From contig NZ_CP102931.1 of NCBI RefSeq assembly GCF_024734665.1, positions 1,920,001 through 1,984,000 of the forward strand: DNA of 64,000 nt, written 5' to 3'. Positions 9,872-18,835 of the stretch are shown here, one piece after another. Both the position numbers and the translations under genes were made by a program. The DNA comes from Variovorax paradoxus (GTDB lineage: Bacteria > Pseudomonadota > Gammaproteobacteria > Burkholderiales > Burkholderiaceae_C). Below the pieces are notes generated by a model. The model had not been told where the DNA came from and made no database searches. It saw only the letters and a list, made by a program, of their open reading frames with translations. Numbering within the stretch: position 1 is the first letter of the stretch; each line of letters starts with the position of its first letter.

Positions 9872-10321
9872 ATGTTCCTCAAGAAACTTTTCCTGATCGC
9901 CGCTTCGGCAGCCCTGTTCTCGGCCTGCTCAATGATGCCCGCGGGCAGTGCGGTATCGGCCGCGCCCGAGGTGGCTGCCGCCGCCGAACGCCTGCGCATC
10001 GCGATGGTCGACCCGACCCCCGCCGCACTCGGCGCGCTGGTGTCCGACGACCTGAGCTACGGCCACTCGGGCGGCAAGGTCGACACCAAGGCCAGCTTCA
10101 TCAGCGACCTGCTCGACGGCAAATCCGACTTCGTGTCCATCGCCATCACCGAGCAGACCATCAAGGTGGTCGATGCCAACACGGCCATCGTGCGCCACAC
10201 GCTCACGGCCGACACCAACGACTCGGGCAAGCCCGGCAAGGTGGCGCTGAAGATCCTCGGCGTCTGGCAGAAGCAAGGCGGAAGCTGGAAGCTGCTCGCC
10301 CGCCAGGCCGTGAGGATCTAG
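9872..10321 (+). CDS. Small lipoprotein with SnoaL/DUF4440-like (NTF2-fold) domain
   Basis: A 149-residue exported protein. The N-terminus MFLKKLFLIAASAALFSACS has a lipobox (LFSAC, Cys19), so it is probably a lipoprotein. The rest (about 33-149) looks like a cone-shaped NTF2/DUF4440 domain, with VDPTPAALGALVSDDLSYGHSG near its start and a closing VWQKQGGSWKLLARQAV. Such domains often bind small ligands or act as lyases or isomerases. Its place inside the aldarate operon, between kdgD and a second Bug receptor with a 5-base gap to the latter, suggests a periplasmic role with sugar acids or lactones. This is speculative. Confidence 0.75.
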   Translation: MFLKKLFLIAASAALFSACSMMPAGSAVSAAPEVAAAAERLRIAMVDPTPAALGALVSDDLSYGHSGGKVDTKASFISDLLDGKSDFVSIAITEQTIKVVDANTAIVRHTLTADTNDSGKPGKVALKILGVWQKQGGSWKLLARQAVRI

Positions 10322-10326
10322 TCCGC

Positions 10327-11313
10327 ATGACGAAGAGACTCCTTCTTGCCGCGGCCCTTGCGGCTGCCTCGGCCGCGTTGCTGCCTCTGCATGCCTCGGC
10401 GCAAGCCGATGCATGGCCGCAGCAGAAGCCGGTGACCATCATCGTGCCGTTCCCGGCCGGTGGCTCCACCGACATGGTGGCGCGCGCAATCGCGCTGCAG
10501 ATGCAGACCAAGCTCGGCGGCAGCTTCGTCGTCGACAACCGGCCTGGCGCCACAGGCACCATCGGCACCGGCTTCGTCAAGCGCGCGGCGCCTGACGGCT
10601 ACACGCTGCTGGTGTCCTCGCTCGGCGCCTTCGTCGTCACGCCGCACCTGCAGAAGAGCGTGCCCTACGACGCAACCAAAGACTTCGACTACATCAGCGT
10701 TCCCGTGCAGGCGCCCAATGTGCTCGTCGCCAACGTCGCGCGGCCCGAGCACACGGTGGCCGACGTGCTGGCGCTGCTGCGCAAGACGCCGGGCAAGGTC
10801 TCGTTCGCGAGCTCGGGCAATGGTTCGTCAGACCACCTCTCGGCGGAACTCTTCTGGCAGCAGACCAAGACCGAAGGCGTGCACGTGCCCTACAAGGGTG
10901 GTGCGCCAGCGGTCAACGACCTGCTGGGCAACCAGGTCGACTTCTCGTTCCAGAACGTGAATGCCGTGCTGCCGCACATCCGCGCGGGCAAGCTGCGCGC
11001 CATTGCGGTCACTGGCGACAAGCGCTCGCCCGTGCTGCCCGACGTGCCCACGCTGGCCGAAGCCGGCGTGAAGGGCGCAGAGGTCTACTCCTGGCAAGGC
11101 ATGGCTGCGCCCAAGGGCCTGCCGCCTGCCGTGAAGAAGAAGCTGAGCGACGCCGCGATCGCCGCCATGCAAGACCCCGAGACGAAGAAGCGCATGCTCG
11201 ACCAGGGCCTGGAAATCGTCGCCAGCACGCCTGAAGAATTCACCGCCTTCCAGTTGCGCGAATGGGCGCGATGGAAGACATTGATCGACACCCGCCACAT
11301 CACCGCAGACTGA
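10327..11313 (+). CDS. Bug/TctC-family tripartite tricarboxylate receptor (2)
   Basis: Second Bug receptor of the operon, 328 residues with a Sec signal peptide (about 1-26, ending HASAQA). It has the family signatures [20 protein letters not shown] (about 30-49), [31 protein letters not shown] and [20 protein letters not shown]. It is clearly a paralogue of, not a duplicate of, the receptor at 7864, so the two may bind different acids such as glucarate and galactarate. It is followed 16 bases later by gudD. Confidence 0.9.
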   Translation: MTKRLLLAAALAAASAALLPLHASAQADAWPQQKPVTIIVPFPAGGSTDMVARAIALQMQTKLGGSFVVDNRPGATGTIGTGFVKRAAPDGYTLLVSSLGAFVVTPHLQKSVPYDATKDFDYISVPVQAPNVLVANVARPEHTVADVLALLRKTPGKVSFASSGNGSSDHLSAELFWQQTKTEGVHVPYKGGAPAVNDLLGNQVDFSFQNVNAVLPHIRAGKLRAIAVTGDKRSPVLPDVPTLAEAGVKGAEVYSWQGMAAPKGLPPAVKKKLSDAAIAAMQDPETKKRMLDQGLEIVASTPEEFTAFQLREWARWKTLIDTRHITAD

Positions 11314-11329
11314 GGCACCGAGCCCGAAG

Positions 11330-12691
11330 ATGACAAGTCCTGAATCCGTTGTTTCCAAAGTCGTGTCGGGCGCACCCGTCGTCACCGGCATGCGCGTGGT
11401 TCCCGTCGCGGGCCACGACAGCATGCTGATGAACCTCAGCGGCGCGCACGGCCCGTTCTTCACGCGCAACCTGCTGATCCTGACCGACAGCGCCGGCCAT
11501 ACCGGCGTGGGCGAAGTGCCCGGCGGCGAGAAGATCCGCCAGACGCTCGAAGACGCGCGCGGCCTCATCGTCGGCCAGCCCATCGGCCGCCACAACGCGG
11601 TGCTCAACAGCCTGCGCAGCGCCTTCGCGGGCCGCGACAGCGGCGGCCGCGGCCAGCAGACCTTCGACCTGCGCGTGACCATCCATGCGGTGACGGCCGT
11701 CGAGGCCGCGCTGCTCGACCTGCTCGGCCAGTTCCTCGAAGTGCCCGTGGCGGCCCTGCTCGGCGAAGGCCAGCAGCGCGACGCGGTGCAGATGCTCGGC
11801 TATCTCTTCTACGTGGGCGACCGCAAGAAGACCGATCTGCCGTACGAGAGCGCCCCCAACGCCGACAACGACTGGTTCCGCCTGCGCCACGAAGAAGCCA
11901 TGACGCCCGAAGCCATCGTGCGCCTGGCCGAGGCCACGCATGCGCGCTACGGCTTCACCGACTTCAAGCTCAAGGGCGGCGTGCTGCGCGGCGAGGAAGA
12001 AGTAGAGGCGATCCGGGCGCTGCACGAGCGCTTTCCGAAGGCGCGGGTCACGCTCGATCCGAACGGCGGCTGGCTGCTGCAGGACGCGATCCGCCTGTGC
12101 CGCGACCTGCACGGCGTGATGGCCTATGCCGAAGACCCGTGCGGTGCCGAAGGCGTGTTCTCCGGCCGCGAGGTAATGGCCGAGTTCCGCCGTGCCACGG
12201 GCCTGCCGACCGCCACCAACATGGTCGCCACCGACTGGCGCGAGATGGTGCACAGCCTCTCTCTGCAGTCGGTCGACATTCCGCTGGCCGATCCGCATTT
12301 CTGGACCATGCAGGGCTCGGTGCGCGTGGCGCAGCTGTGCCAGGCCTGGGGCCTGACCTGGGGCTCGCATTCGAACAACCACTTCGACGTGTCGCTGGCG
12401 ATGTTCACGCACGTGGCGGCGGCCGCGCCGGGCAAGGTAACTGCCATCGACACGCACTGGATCTGGCAGGACGGCCAGCGCCTGACGAAGGTGCCATTGC
12501 AAATCGAAGGCGGCTTCGTTAGGGTGCCGACGCGTGGTGGCCTTGGCATCGAACTCGACATGGACGAAGTCGAGAAGGCGCACCAGCTGTACCTGAAGCA
12601 TGGCCTTGGCGCGCGCAACGACGCGCAGGCAATGCAATACTTGATTCCCAACTGGACTTTCGACAACAAGCGACCGTGCATGGTCCGCTGA
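11330..12691 (+). CDS. gudD: Glucarate dehydratase
   Basis: Enolase-superfamily enzyme that dehydrates D-glucarate (often also L-idarate) to 5-dehydro-4-deoxy-D-glucarate. It has 453 residues, close to E. coli GudD (446). The capping domain opens with [20 protein letters not shown]. Catalytic and Mg2+ positions expected for the subgroup are visible: KxK at Lys213/Lys215 (DFKLKGG), Asp243 (TLDPNGG), Glu268 (YAEDPCG), Asn297 (TNMVATDW) and His347 ([10 protein letters not shown]). It gives the locus a glucarate/glucuronate branch beside the galactarate branch. No missing residues were noticed. Confidence 0.95.
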   Translation: MTSPESVVSKVVSGAPVVTGMRVVPVAGHDSMLMNLSGAHGPFFTRNLLILTDSAGHTGVGEVPGGEKIRQTLEDARGLIVGQPIGRHNAVLNSLRSAFAGRDSGGRGQQTFDLRVTIHAVTAVEAALLDLLGQFLEVPVAALLGEGQQRDAVQMLGYLFYVGDRKKTDLPYESAPNADNDWFRLRHEEAMTPEAIVRLAEATHARYGFTDFKLKGGVLRGEEEVEAIRALHERFPKARVTLDPNGGWLLQDAIRLCRDLHGVMAYAEDPCGAEGVFSGREVMAEFRRATGLPTATNMVATDWREMVHSLSLQSVDIPLADPHFWTMQGSVRVAQLCQAWGLTWGSHSNNHFDVSLAMFTHVAAAAPGKVTAIDTHWIWQDGQRLTKVPLQIEGGFVRVPTRGGLGIELDMDEVEKAHQLYLKHGLGARNDAQAMQYLIPNWTFDNKRPCMVR

Positions 12692-12701
12692 AGGAAACCT
12701 C

Positions 12702-14138
12702 ATGCAGAACTTCGACAACCTCATTGCTGGCGAATGGCGTGCCGGCGCAAGCTACAGCCCCAACGTCAACCCGAGCAACCTGTCCGATGTGCTCGGCCAG
12801 TACACGCAGGGCGATGCCGCTCATGTCGACGCCGCCGTGGCAGCCGCCACCGCGGCGTTCCCGGCCTGGGCCACGGGCAGCGTGCAGGCCCGCTCCGACG
12901 CGCTCGACAAGATCGGCAACGAGATTCTTGCGCGCAAGGAAGAGCTGGGCACGCTGCTGGCGCGCGAAGAAGGCAAGACCAAGGCCGAAGGCATTGGCGA
13001 GGCCACGCGCGCGGGCCAGATCTTCAAGTTCTTCGCGGGCGAATGCCTGCGGCTGTCGGGCGAGTTGCTGCCTTCGGTGCGCCCCAACATCGGCGTGGAA
13101 ATCACGCGCGAGCCGGTCGGCGTGGTCGGGCTCATCACGCCGTGGAACTTTCCCATTGCCATTCCCGCGTGGAAGATCGCACCGGCATTGGCCTTCGGCA
13201 ACTGCGTGGTGCTCAAGCCCGCCGACCTCGTGCCGGGCAGCGCATGGGCGCTGAGCGAGATCATCAGCCGCTCGGGCATTCCGGCCGGCGTGTTCAACCT
13301 CGTGATGGGGCGCGGCAGTGTGATCGGCGAGGCGCTGGTCAACCACCCCGGCATTCATGCGATCAGCTTCACCGGCTCGGTGGGCGTGGGCCGCAACATC
13401 GCGATCCAGTGCGTCACCAAGCACAAGAAGGTGCAGCTCGAAATGGGCGGCAAGAACCCGCAGGTGATTCTTGATGACGCCGACCTCGCGCAGGCCGTCG
13501 AGCTCAGCGTGCAGAGCGCTTTCTATTCGACCGGCCAGCGCTGCACGGCCTCGAGCCGGCTCATCGTCACCGAAGGCATCTACCCGAAGTTCATTGCCGC
13601 CATGAAGGAACGCATGGCGAAGATCAAGGTGGGCGATGCGCTCGCGCAAGGCACCGACGTGGGCCCGGTCTCGTCGAAGTCGCAGCTCGAGCAAGACCTG
13701 AACTACATCGAGATCGGCCAGAGCGAAGGTGCCACGCTGGCCGCAGGCGGCGAACGCCTGAAGTTGGAGACCGACGGCTACTACATGTCGCCAGCCCTCT
13801 TCAGCGAATCGGCCGCGGCCATGCGCATCAACAAGGAAGAGATCTTCGGCCCGGTGGCGAGCGTGATCCGCGTGAAGAACTACGAAGAGGCGCTGGCCAC
13901 GGCGAACGACACCGAGTTTGGCCTGTCGGCCGGCATCGCCACCACTTCGCTGAAGTACGCCACGCACTTCAAGCGCCACAGCCAGGCCGGCATGGTGATG
14001 GTCAACCTGCCGACTGCCGGCGTGGACTATCACGTGCCGTTCGGTGGCCGCAAGGGCAGCAGCTATGGCCCGCGCGAGCAGGGCCGTTATGCGCAGGAGT
14101 TCTTCACGACGGTGAAGACGGCCTACACGCTGGCCTGA
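12702..14138 (+). CDS. 2-oxoglutarate semialdehyde dehydrogenase (2,5-dioxovalerate dehydrogenase)
   Basis: NAD(P)-dependent aldehyde dehydrogenase of 478 residues that should oxidize the KdgD product to 2-oxoglutarate, which enters the TCA cycle. The ALDH motifs are complete: ITPWNFP (145-151), FTGSVGVG (223-230), Glu247 in LEMGGKNP and the nucleophile Cys281 in STGQRCTASS. It closes the rightward operon, 10 bases after gudD, and runs tail-to-tail into the gene at 14146. The substrate is assigned from the pathway; motifs alone would also fit succinate-semialdehyde dehydrogenase. Confidence 0.92.
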   Translation: MQNFDNLIAGEWRAGASYSPNVNPSNLSDVLGQYTQGDAAHVDAAVAAATAAFPAWATGSVQARSDALDKIGNEILARKEELGTLLAREEGKTKAEGIGEATRAGQIFKFFAGECLRLSGELLPSVRPNIGVEITREPVGVVGLITPWNFPIAIPAWKIAPALAFGNCVVLKPADLVPGSAWALSEIISRSGIPAGVFNLVMGRGSVIGEALVNHPGIHAISFTGSVGVGRNIAIQCVTKHKKVQLEMGGKNPQVILDDADLAQAVELSVQSAFYSTGQRCTASSRLIVTEGIYPKFIAAMKERMAKIKVGDALAQGTDVGPVSSKSQLEQDLNYIEIGQSEGATLAAGGERLKLETDGYYMSPALFSESAAAMRINKEEIFGPVASVIRVKNYEEALATANDTEFGLSAGIATTSLKYATHFKRHSQAGMVMVNLPTAGVDYHVPFGGRKGSSYGPREQGRYAQEFFTTVKTAYTLA

Positions 14139-14145
14139 TCTTCAT

Positions 14146-15699
14146 TCAGGCGGGTGGCAGCGAGCTCGGCGGGGCTCGTCGCCTGCGCCGCATCAGGTAC
14201 TCCACGAGTTCGAAGATCCCTTCGCTCAACAGCGCCAATGCGGCTGCCGGCAGTGCGCCCGCCACAAGCAGTTCGCGGTCGTTGAGCGCCAGCCCCGTCA
14301 CGATGCGCTCTCCGAAACCACCCGCGCCGATGAAGGCCGCGATGGTCGCCGTGCCGATGGCAATCGCCGTGGCGGTGCGCACGCCCGCCAGCAAGGTGGG
14401 CAACGCCAGCGGCAGCAGCACCAGCTGAAGGCTCTGCGGCGGCGTCATGCCGAGCGCGGTGCCGGCCAGCCGCAGGCCGTTGGGCACTTCGGCCAGACCC
14501 GTCACCGTGTTGCGCATGATCGGCAACAGCGAATAGAGCGTGAGCGCAATCAGCGCGGGCAGGGCGCCGATGGCGCCGAGCATCGAGATCAGCACGGCCA
14601 GCAGCGCGAGCGAGGGCACGGTCTGCAGCAGGCTCGCCAAACCAAGCACCACCGCGCGCAGCCGCACATGTGGAAACACCAGGATCGCGATGGGCACGCC
14701 GATCAGGATGGCGATGCCGACCGACAGCGCCACCAGCACCAGGTGCTGGCGCGCGAGCTTCCACAGGTCGGGCCCGAACAGCTTGGCCATGAAGCCGCGA
14801 CGCGCTTCCTGCGGCTGCGCCTTCGCATCCTTGCCCGTGTTCGCCAGGAAGTCGCGCGCGATCACGTCGAAGGGCACGCTCTGCAGCTCGGCGCGCGCGT
14901 TCATCGCGATCATCGCGTGCTCGTCGACCTTGCCTTCGAGCGTCTGCAAAGCGGCCCAGGCCTTGGGCAGTCGCGTGGGCAGGTCGAGTTTGTAGAGCAC
15001 CACGGCGTCGTAGCGCGGAAAGTACTTCTTGTCGTCTTCCAGCACGCGCAGGCCGAGGTGATCGATCTTGGCGTCGGTGGTGTAGATGTCGATCACGTCG
15101 ATCTGCTTGGCAGCCACCGCGTCGTAGGCCAGCCCGTGGTCGAGGCCGGTCGGCACCTGCGTGAAGCCGTAGCGATCGGCCAGGCCCTTCCATCCGTCCG
15201 CGCGGCCGATGAATTCATTCGACAGGCCGAGCTTGAGTTCGGGGTGCTTCGCCAGGTCGCTCAGCGTGCGCAGGCCCAGCCGCTCTGCATCGGGCGCGCG
15301 CACCGCGAGCGCGTAGCCGTCGTTGAAGCCCAGCGGAATGGCCACGCCCAGGCCCATCGGCGCGAGCGCCGCGTTCATGGCCTCGCGCGTGTTGGCCGGC
15401 GAGCCCTTGAGGATTTCGAGCGCGATGGTGCCGGTGTATTCGGCGTACATGTCGATGGCGCCCGAGCGCAGCGCCTCGTAGACGATGGCCGTGTTGCCCA
15501 GCCCCTGCCGCACGACGGGCGGCGATGCGGTATGCGGTGCCGCCGTCTGCGCCAGCAGTTCGGCCAGGATGTACGACTCGGTGAAGCGCTTGGAGCCGAC
15601 GCGCAGCGTTTCGTCCGCGGCCCGCGCGGGGCCGGACGCGGCAAGCCAGGCAAGGGCGAACAACAGGGCGGCGCGCCAGAGGCTGCGGGGCAGATGCAT
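14146..15699 (-). CDS. OpuB/OpuC-like osmoprotectant ABC transporter, receptor-permease fusion
   Basis: A fusion of a glycine betaine/choline-type solute receptor (about residues 28-285) and an ABC permease domain (about 310-500), with a signal peptide at about 1-27. The receptor part starts LRVGSKRFTESYILAELLAQ, as in OpuBC/ProX-like proteins, and has DMYAEYTGTI. The permease part carries the EAA-like loop, GLAEVPNGLRLAGTALGMTP. Receptor-permease fusions of this type are known in the OpuC/EgtU group, where the domain order can differ. No ATPase gene lies next to it in either direction. The substrate (betaine, choline, ergothioneine or another amine) is unknown. Confidence 0.85.
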   Translation of the reverse strand: MHLPRSLWRAALLFALAWLAASGPARAADETLRVGSKRFTESYILAELLAQTAAPHTASPPVVRQGLGNTAIVYEALRSGAIDMYAEYTGTIALEILKGSPANTREAMNAALAPMGLGVAIPLGFNDGYALAVRAPDAERLGLRTLSDLAKHPELKLGLSNEFIGRADGWKGLADRYGFTQVPTGLDHGLAYDAVAAKQIDVIDIYTTDAKIDHLGLRVLEDDKKYFPRYDAVVLYKLDLPTRLPKAWAALQTLEGKVDEHAMIAMNARAELQSVPFDVIARDFLANTGKDAKAQPQEARRGFMAKLFGPDLWKLARQHLVLVALSVGIAILIGVPIAILVFPHVRLRAVVLGLASLLQTVPSLALLAVLISMLGAIGALPALIALTLYSLLPIMRNTVTGLAEVPNGLRLAGTALGMTPPQSLQLVLLPLALPTLLAGVRTATAIAIGTATIAAFIGAGGFGERIVTGLALNDRELLVAGALPAAALALLSEGIFELVEYLMRRRRRAPPSSLPPA

Positions 15700-15810
15700 C
15701 CGGGCCAGTGTATAGACATCGCCCCGTTCGGCGTACCCGTCAATCTCCTACACGCCGTGGTGCGCGGTGCCGATGCGGCGGGCTGCCGATAGGCCCCACA
15801 GTCGATAGTC

Positions 15811-16875
15811 ATGAAGACCCAACCCAGGAAAGACAAGCTCCCCGGCCCCGACGTCCACGGCCTGCGCGAACTGCCGGGCGTGCAGGTAGACGGCTACAGC
15901 CTGCAGCTGCGCGACAAGGACGGCTTCGTCGGCGACCAGGCCAGCCAGACGGCCTTCCGCGAACTGCTCGAACGCTGGCGCAAGCGCCGCCGCAGGAAGG
16001 GAAAAGACCCGCTGGGCCTCTCGCATTCGCGCGACCTGAGCAAGAAGGAGCTCGACCGGGCGCTGCAGGAAAAGAAGGCGTCCGAAGCCACCGACGTGAT
16101 GCATGCAGCCATCGAGGAGTTCGCGCAGGAGCTGGCCTTCGTGATCCAGCGCTTCATGCGCCAGCCTTCGTGGCAGAAGGTGCAGCGCATCGTGATCGGC
16201 GGCGGCTTTCCCGAGAGCGACGCGGGCGAGCGCGCCATCCTGCAGGCCGGCGCCATCCTCGAAGAGATGGGCCTGCACGTGCAGATCGGCCGCCTCTCGC
16301 ACGACGTGGACGACGGCGGCCTGATCGGCTGGGCGCACCTCGTGCCGCCCCACATGCTGAAGGGGCACGACGCGATCCTCGCGGTGGACATCGGCGGCAC
16401 CAACGTGCGCTGCGGCATCGTGAAGACGCGCCACCGCAAGGCGCCCGATTTCTCGCTCGCGGAGGTGGTGCGCCGCGAGAAGTGGCGCCATGCGGACGAA
16501 GACCCCAACCGCGGCGGCATGGTCGATCACATCGCCGGCATGCTCGAAGACATGGTGCGCTACAGCGAGCGCAAGAAGATTCGTCTCGCACCCTTCGTTG
16601 GCATCGGCTGCCCGGGCCTGATCCGGCAGGACGGCTCGATTGCGCGCGGCGCGCAGAACCTGCCCGGCGACTGGGAAGGCCACGCCTTCCACTTGCCGAG
16701 CCAGCTGTGGCGCCGCATGCCGATGATGGGCTCCGGCCCGACGCTGGTGCTGATGCACAACGACGCAGTGGTGCAGGGCCTGAGCGAGCTACCCTTCATG
16801 CGCGACGTGCGGCACTGGGGCGTGCTGACCATCGGCACGGGGCTGGGCAACGCGAGCTTCACCAACCGGCCCTGA
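15811..16875 (+). CDS. ROK/ASKHA-family sugar-kinase-like protein with apparent circular permutation
   Basis: A 354-residue protein with ROK-type ATPase motifs in unusual order. RIVIGGG (126-132) and GLIGWA (170-175) resemble the C-terminal adenosine lobe of ROK kinases. They come before the phosphate-1 motif DIGGTN (193-198), GIGCPGLI (264-271), the catalytic-loop-like HNDA (316-319) and phosphate-2 GTGLG (342-346), after which the protein ends. In standard ROK proteins DIGGT is near the N-terminus. The first ~110 residues are charged (RKRRRRKGK near 58-66) and unlike known kinases. The usual CxCGxxGC zinc motif is absent. Function is unknown: a glucokinase-like activity is possible but not shown. 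Confidence 0.7.
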   Translation: MKTQPRKDKLPGPDVHGLRELPGVQVDGYSLQLRDKDGFVGDQASQTAFRELLERWRKRRRRKGKDPLGLSHSRDLSKKELDRALQEKKASEATDVMHAAIEEFAQELAFVIQRFMRQPSWQKVQRIVIGGGFPESDAGERAILQAGAILEEMGLHVQIGRLSHDVDDGGLIGWAHLVPPHMLKGHDAILAVDIGGTNVRCGIVKTRHRKAPDFSLAEVVRREKWRHADEDPNRGGMVDHIAGMLEDMVRYSERKKIRLAPFVGIGCPGLIRQDGSIARGAQNLPGDWEGHAFHLPSQLWRRMPMMGSGPTLVLMHNDAVVQGLSELPFMRDVRHWGVLTIGTGLGNASFTNRP

Positions 16876-16887
16876 GGCCAGGCTGCA

Positions 16888-18630
16888 TTACAGGTCTTCG
16901 GGTCGCAGGCCTTCGATGCGCATGCTGGCCGAGACGGTGGCGACGTTGCCTGCCGCATCGATGGCGCGCACTTCGATGTTCGCGGCGCCGGGCCTCTTCG
17001 GCGTCCAAGCGCAGACGTACGGCGCGGCGCGCAGCGTGCACGCGGTCTTGCCGTCGACGACGAACTTCAGCTCGGCCACGGCTACGTTGTCGGATGCCGT
17101 AGCGGAAAGCCTTGTCGCCATGCCTACCGCGGCGGTCGGCGGCGGGGCCAGCGCAACTGTCGGCGCCACCGTGTCGGAAGGCGGATTGACGATCACGTTG
17201 GCAGAGGCCACGGCGGAGTTGCCAGCCGCATCGATCGCGACCACGCGAATCGTCTGCACGCCGGGCGCGGTCGGCGTCCAGCTGCAGGTGTAGGGCGGGG
17301 CGGTGAAGGTGCAGATCGGGATGCTGTCCCGGCCCAGCACCTTGACGCCCCACACGCCTGCGTTGTCCACCACGGCCGGCGCGATGGTGGTGGGTTGGCC
17401 CACTACTGCCATGGAAGGCGCGGCCAGCGAAACGGTCGGCGGCGTCGCGTCGGTGCCGCCGAGCGCCAGGTCGATGGTGAACATCGGCTGGCCCTGCACG
17501 GCCTTCTGCTCGAACGCATCGAAGATGGTAAACCAGCTCGCACCGGGCGCGCGGTTGGCGGCGCGCGCCTTGACCAGCAGTGTTGTCTTGCCGACGGCGA
17601 AGCAGCTGAAGCCGCAGTTCCAGTCGAACACGAAGCGGCCCGACGCATCGGCCACGCCGGTTACCAGCATGACCAGCGGCTTGCCGGCCCCGGGGTCACG
17701 CCACACCGACACCTGCGCGCCGGGCAGCGCGGCGCCGGTGTCTCGGTCGGTCACGCGCACCTGGGTGCCGGTGGTGGCCGCCATGAACTTCGAGCTGCCG
17801 AGCTTGGGCCAGTCGGTCCAGTCGGTGTCGATGTTGGCCTTGGTGCCGGCCGTGAAGCGGATCATCTCCAGCGTGGCGATGCGGTTGGCCGCAGGGTCGC
17901 GGCGCTGCTCGAAGACGGTGCCCAGCAGCGGGTCGAGCCGCCAGTGCTGGCGCGTCCACCAGTAGCGGTCGTTGTCGTTGGCCAGCGCGAGGTCTGTGAT
18001 GGGCGCCACGCCGGTGGTGTCCGCCACCGCGACGCCGTTGTAGTACTCGCCCGCGCCGGCGCCGAACACATGCTCCAGTTCGTGCAGCAGGGTCTTGAGC
18101 TGGCGGCCGAGGTAGTCCTTCTCGGTGGACTCGGGCGCGCCGGGGCTGGGCGCGCGCGACAGGCGTAGCGGGTCGTGGATGGCGATCCAGTTCAGGTTCC
18201 AGGTCACGCCTTTCTGCGGAAAGGTCCAGCTGGTAGAGAGCCCGCCGTGGCTATAGCCGCGGGTGGACTTCGAGATGCACACCACCACTTCACCGTTGAC
18301 CAGGCCGCTGTAGCTGCACTGCGGGGCGGTGGCGGGCGCGGCGAGCTGCAGGTCGGCTGTGGGGTCGAAGGCAAAGCTGCGCACCGTCTCGCGCGTGAAC
18401 ACCGTGTTGACGTCGGCCACGTACTGCGCGAGCCGGCGGGCGGCTTCGGCGGGGCCGATGTCGGTGGCCAACTCGGGGTCGACGATGAATTTCAGGCGAT
18501 GGGTGCTGGGGGCGGCCCGGCCGACTTCGTCCATTGCGGCGAAGGCGGGCACCATTCCAGAAAGCGCGAACAGAGCTGGTAGCACGAACGCCAGACTCGC
18601 GAATGCACGCAGCGAGAAGAAAGCTCGCAT
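16888..18630 (-). CDS. Secreted HExxH (zincin-like) protein with C-terminal Ig-like repeats
   Basis: A 580-residue exported protein with a signal peptide at about 1-32 (ending AFAA). Residues 183-187 read HELEH followed by VFGAGAGEYY, an HExxHxxG zinc-protease-like motif. Cys pairs near 105/118 suggest disulfides. A central region (about 265-400) contains a carboxypeptidase-regulatory-like segment (TGAALPGAQVSVWRDPGAG, ADASGRFVFDWN). Two Ig-like repeats follow (about 400-485 and 490-575), each with a CTF/CTL...PYxCxWTP core and IDAAGN. It is probably a cell-surface or secreted metalloprotease. Substrate and activity are unknown, and the nearest neighbours give no clue. Confidence 0.75.
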   Translation of the reverse strand: MRAFFSLRAFASLAFVLPALFALSGMVPAFAAMDEVGRAAPSTHRLKFIVDPELATDIGPAEAARRLAQYVADVNTVFTRETVRSFAFDPTADLQLAAPATAPQCSYSGLVNGEVVVCISKSTRGYSHGGLSTSWTFPQKGVTWNLNWIAIHDPLRLSRAPSPGAPESTEKDYLGRQLKTLLHELEHVFGAGAGEYYNGVAVADTTGVAPITDLALANDNDRYWWTRQHWRLDPLLGTVFEQRRDPAANRIATLEMIRFTAGTKANIDTDWTDWPKLGSSKFMAATTGTQVRVTDRDTGAALPGAQVSVWRDPGAGKPLVMLVTGVADASGRFVFDWNCGFSCFAVGKTTLLVKARAANRAPGASWFTIFDAFEQKAVQGQPMFTIDLALGGTDATPPTVSLAAPSMAVVGQPTTIAPAVVDNAGVWGVKVLGRDSIPICTFTAPPYTCSWTPTAPGVQTIRVVAIDAAGNSAVASANVIVNPPSDTVAPTVALAPPPTAAVGMATRLSATASDNVAVAELKFVVDGKTACTLRAAPYVCAWTPKRPGAANIEVRAIDAAGNVATVSASMRIEGLRPEDL

Positions 18631-18835
18631 CGGTTTTCCCCCGGGGCAGGGGCGCAGGACTCAAACGGATGACGCCTCGGTCGGCCTTTTCAGGAGCCGG
18701 GCCCAGGCGGGCTGCCCCGCAATGCAGGGGGTGCCGGAAGATCCGTTCGCGTCTGCCCGATGACGAATCAGTAGGCAGGCAGGCTTGTCAATCCCGGAAA
18801 CCGGTGGGTATTTTAGTCTACATGTTCGGCTTGTT

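Noticed and set aside
18631..18835. TTGACA-like box upstream of the HExxH gene as a promoter
   Set aside because: A TTGACA hexamer exists on the minus strand near 18787-18792, but no acceptable -10 was found at normal spacing.
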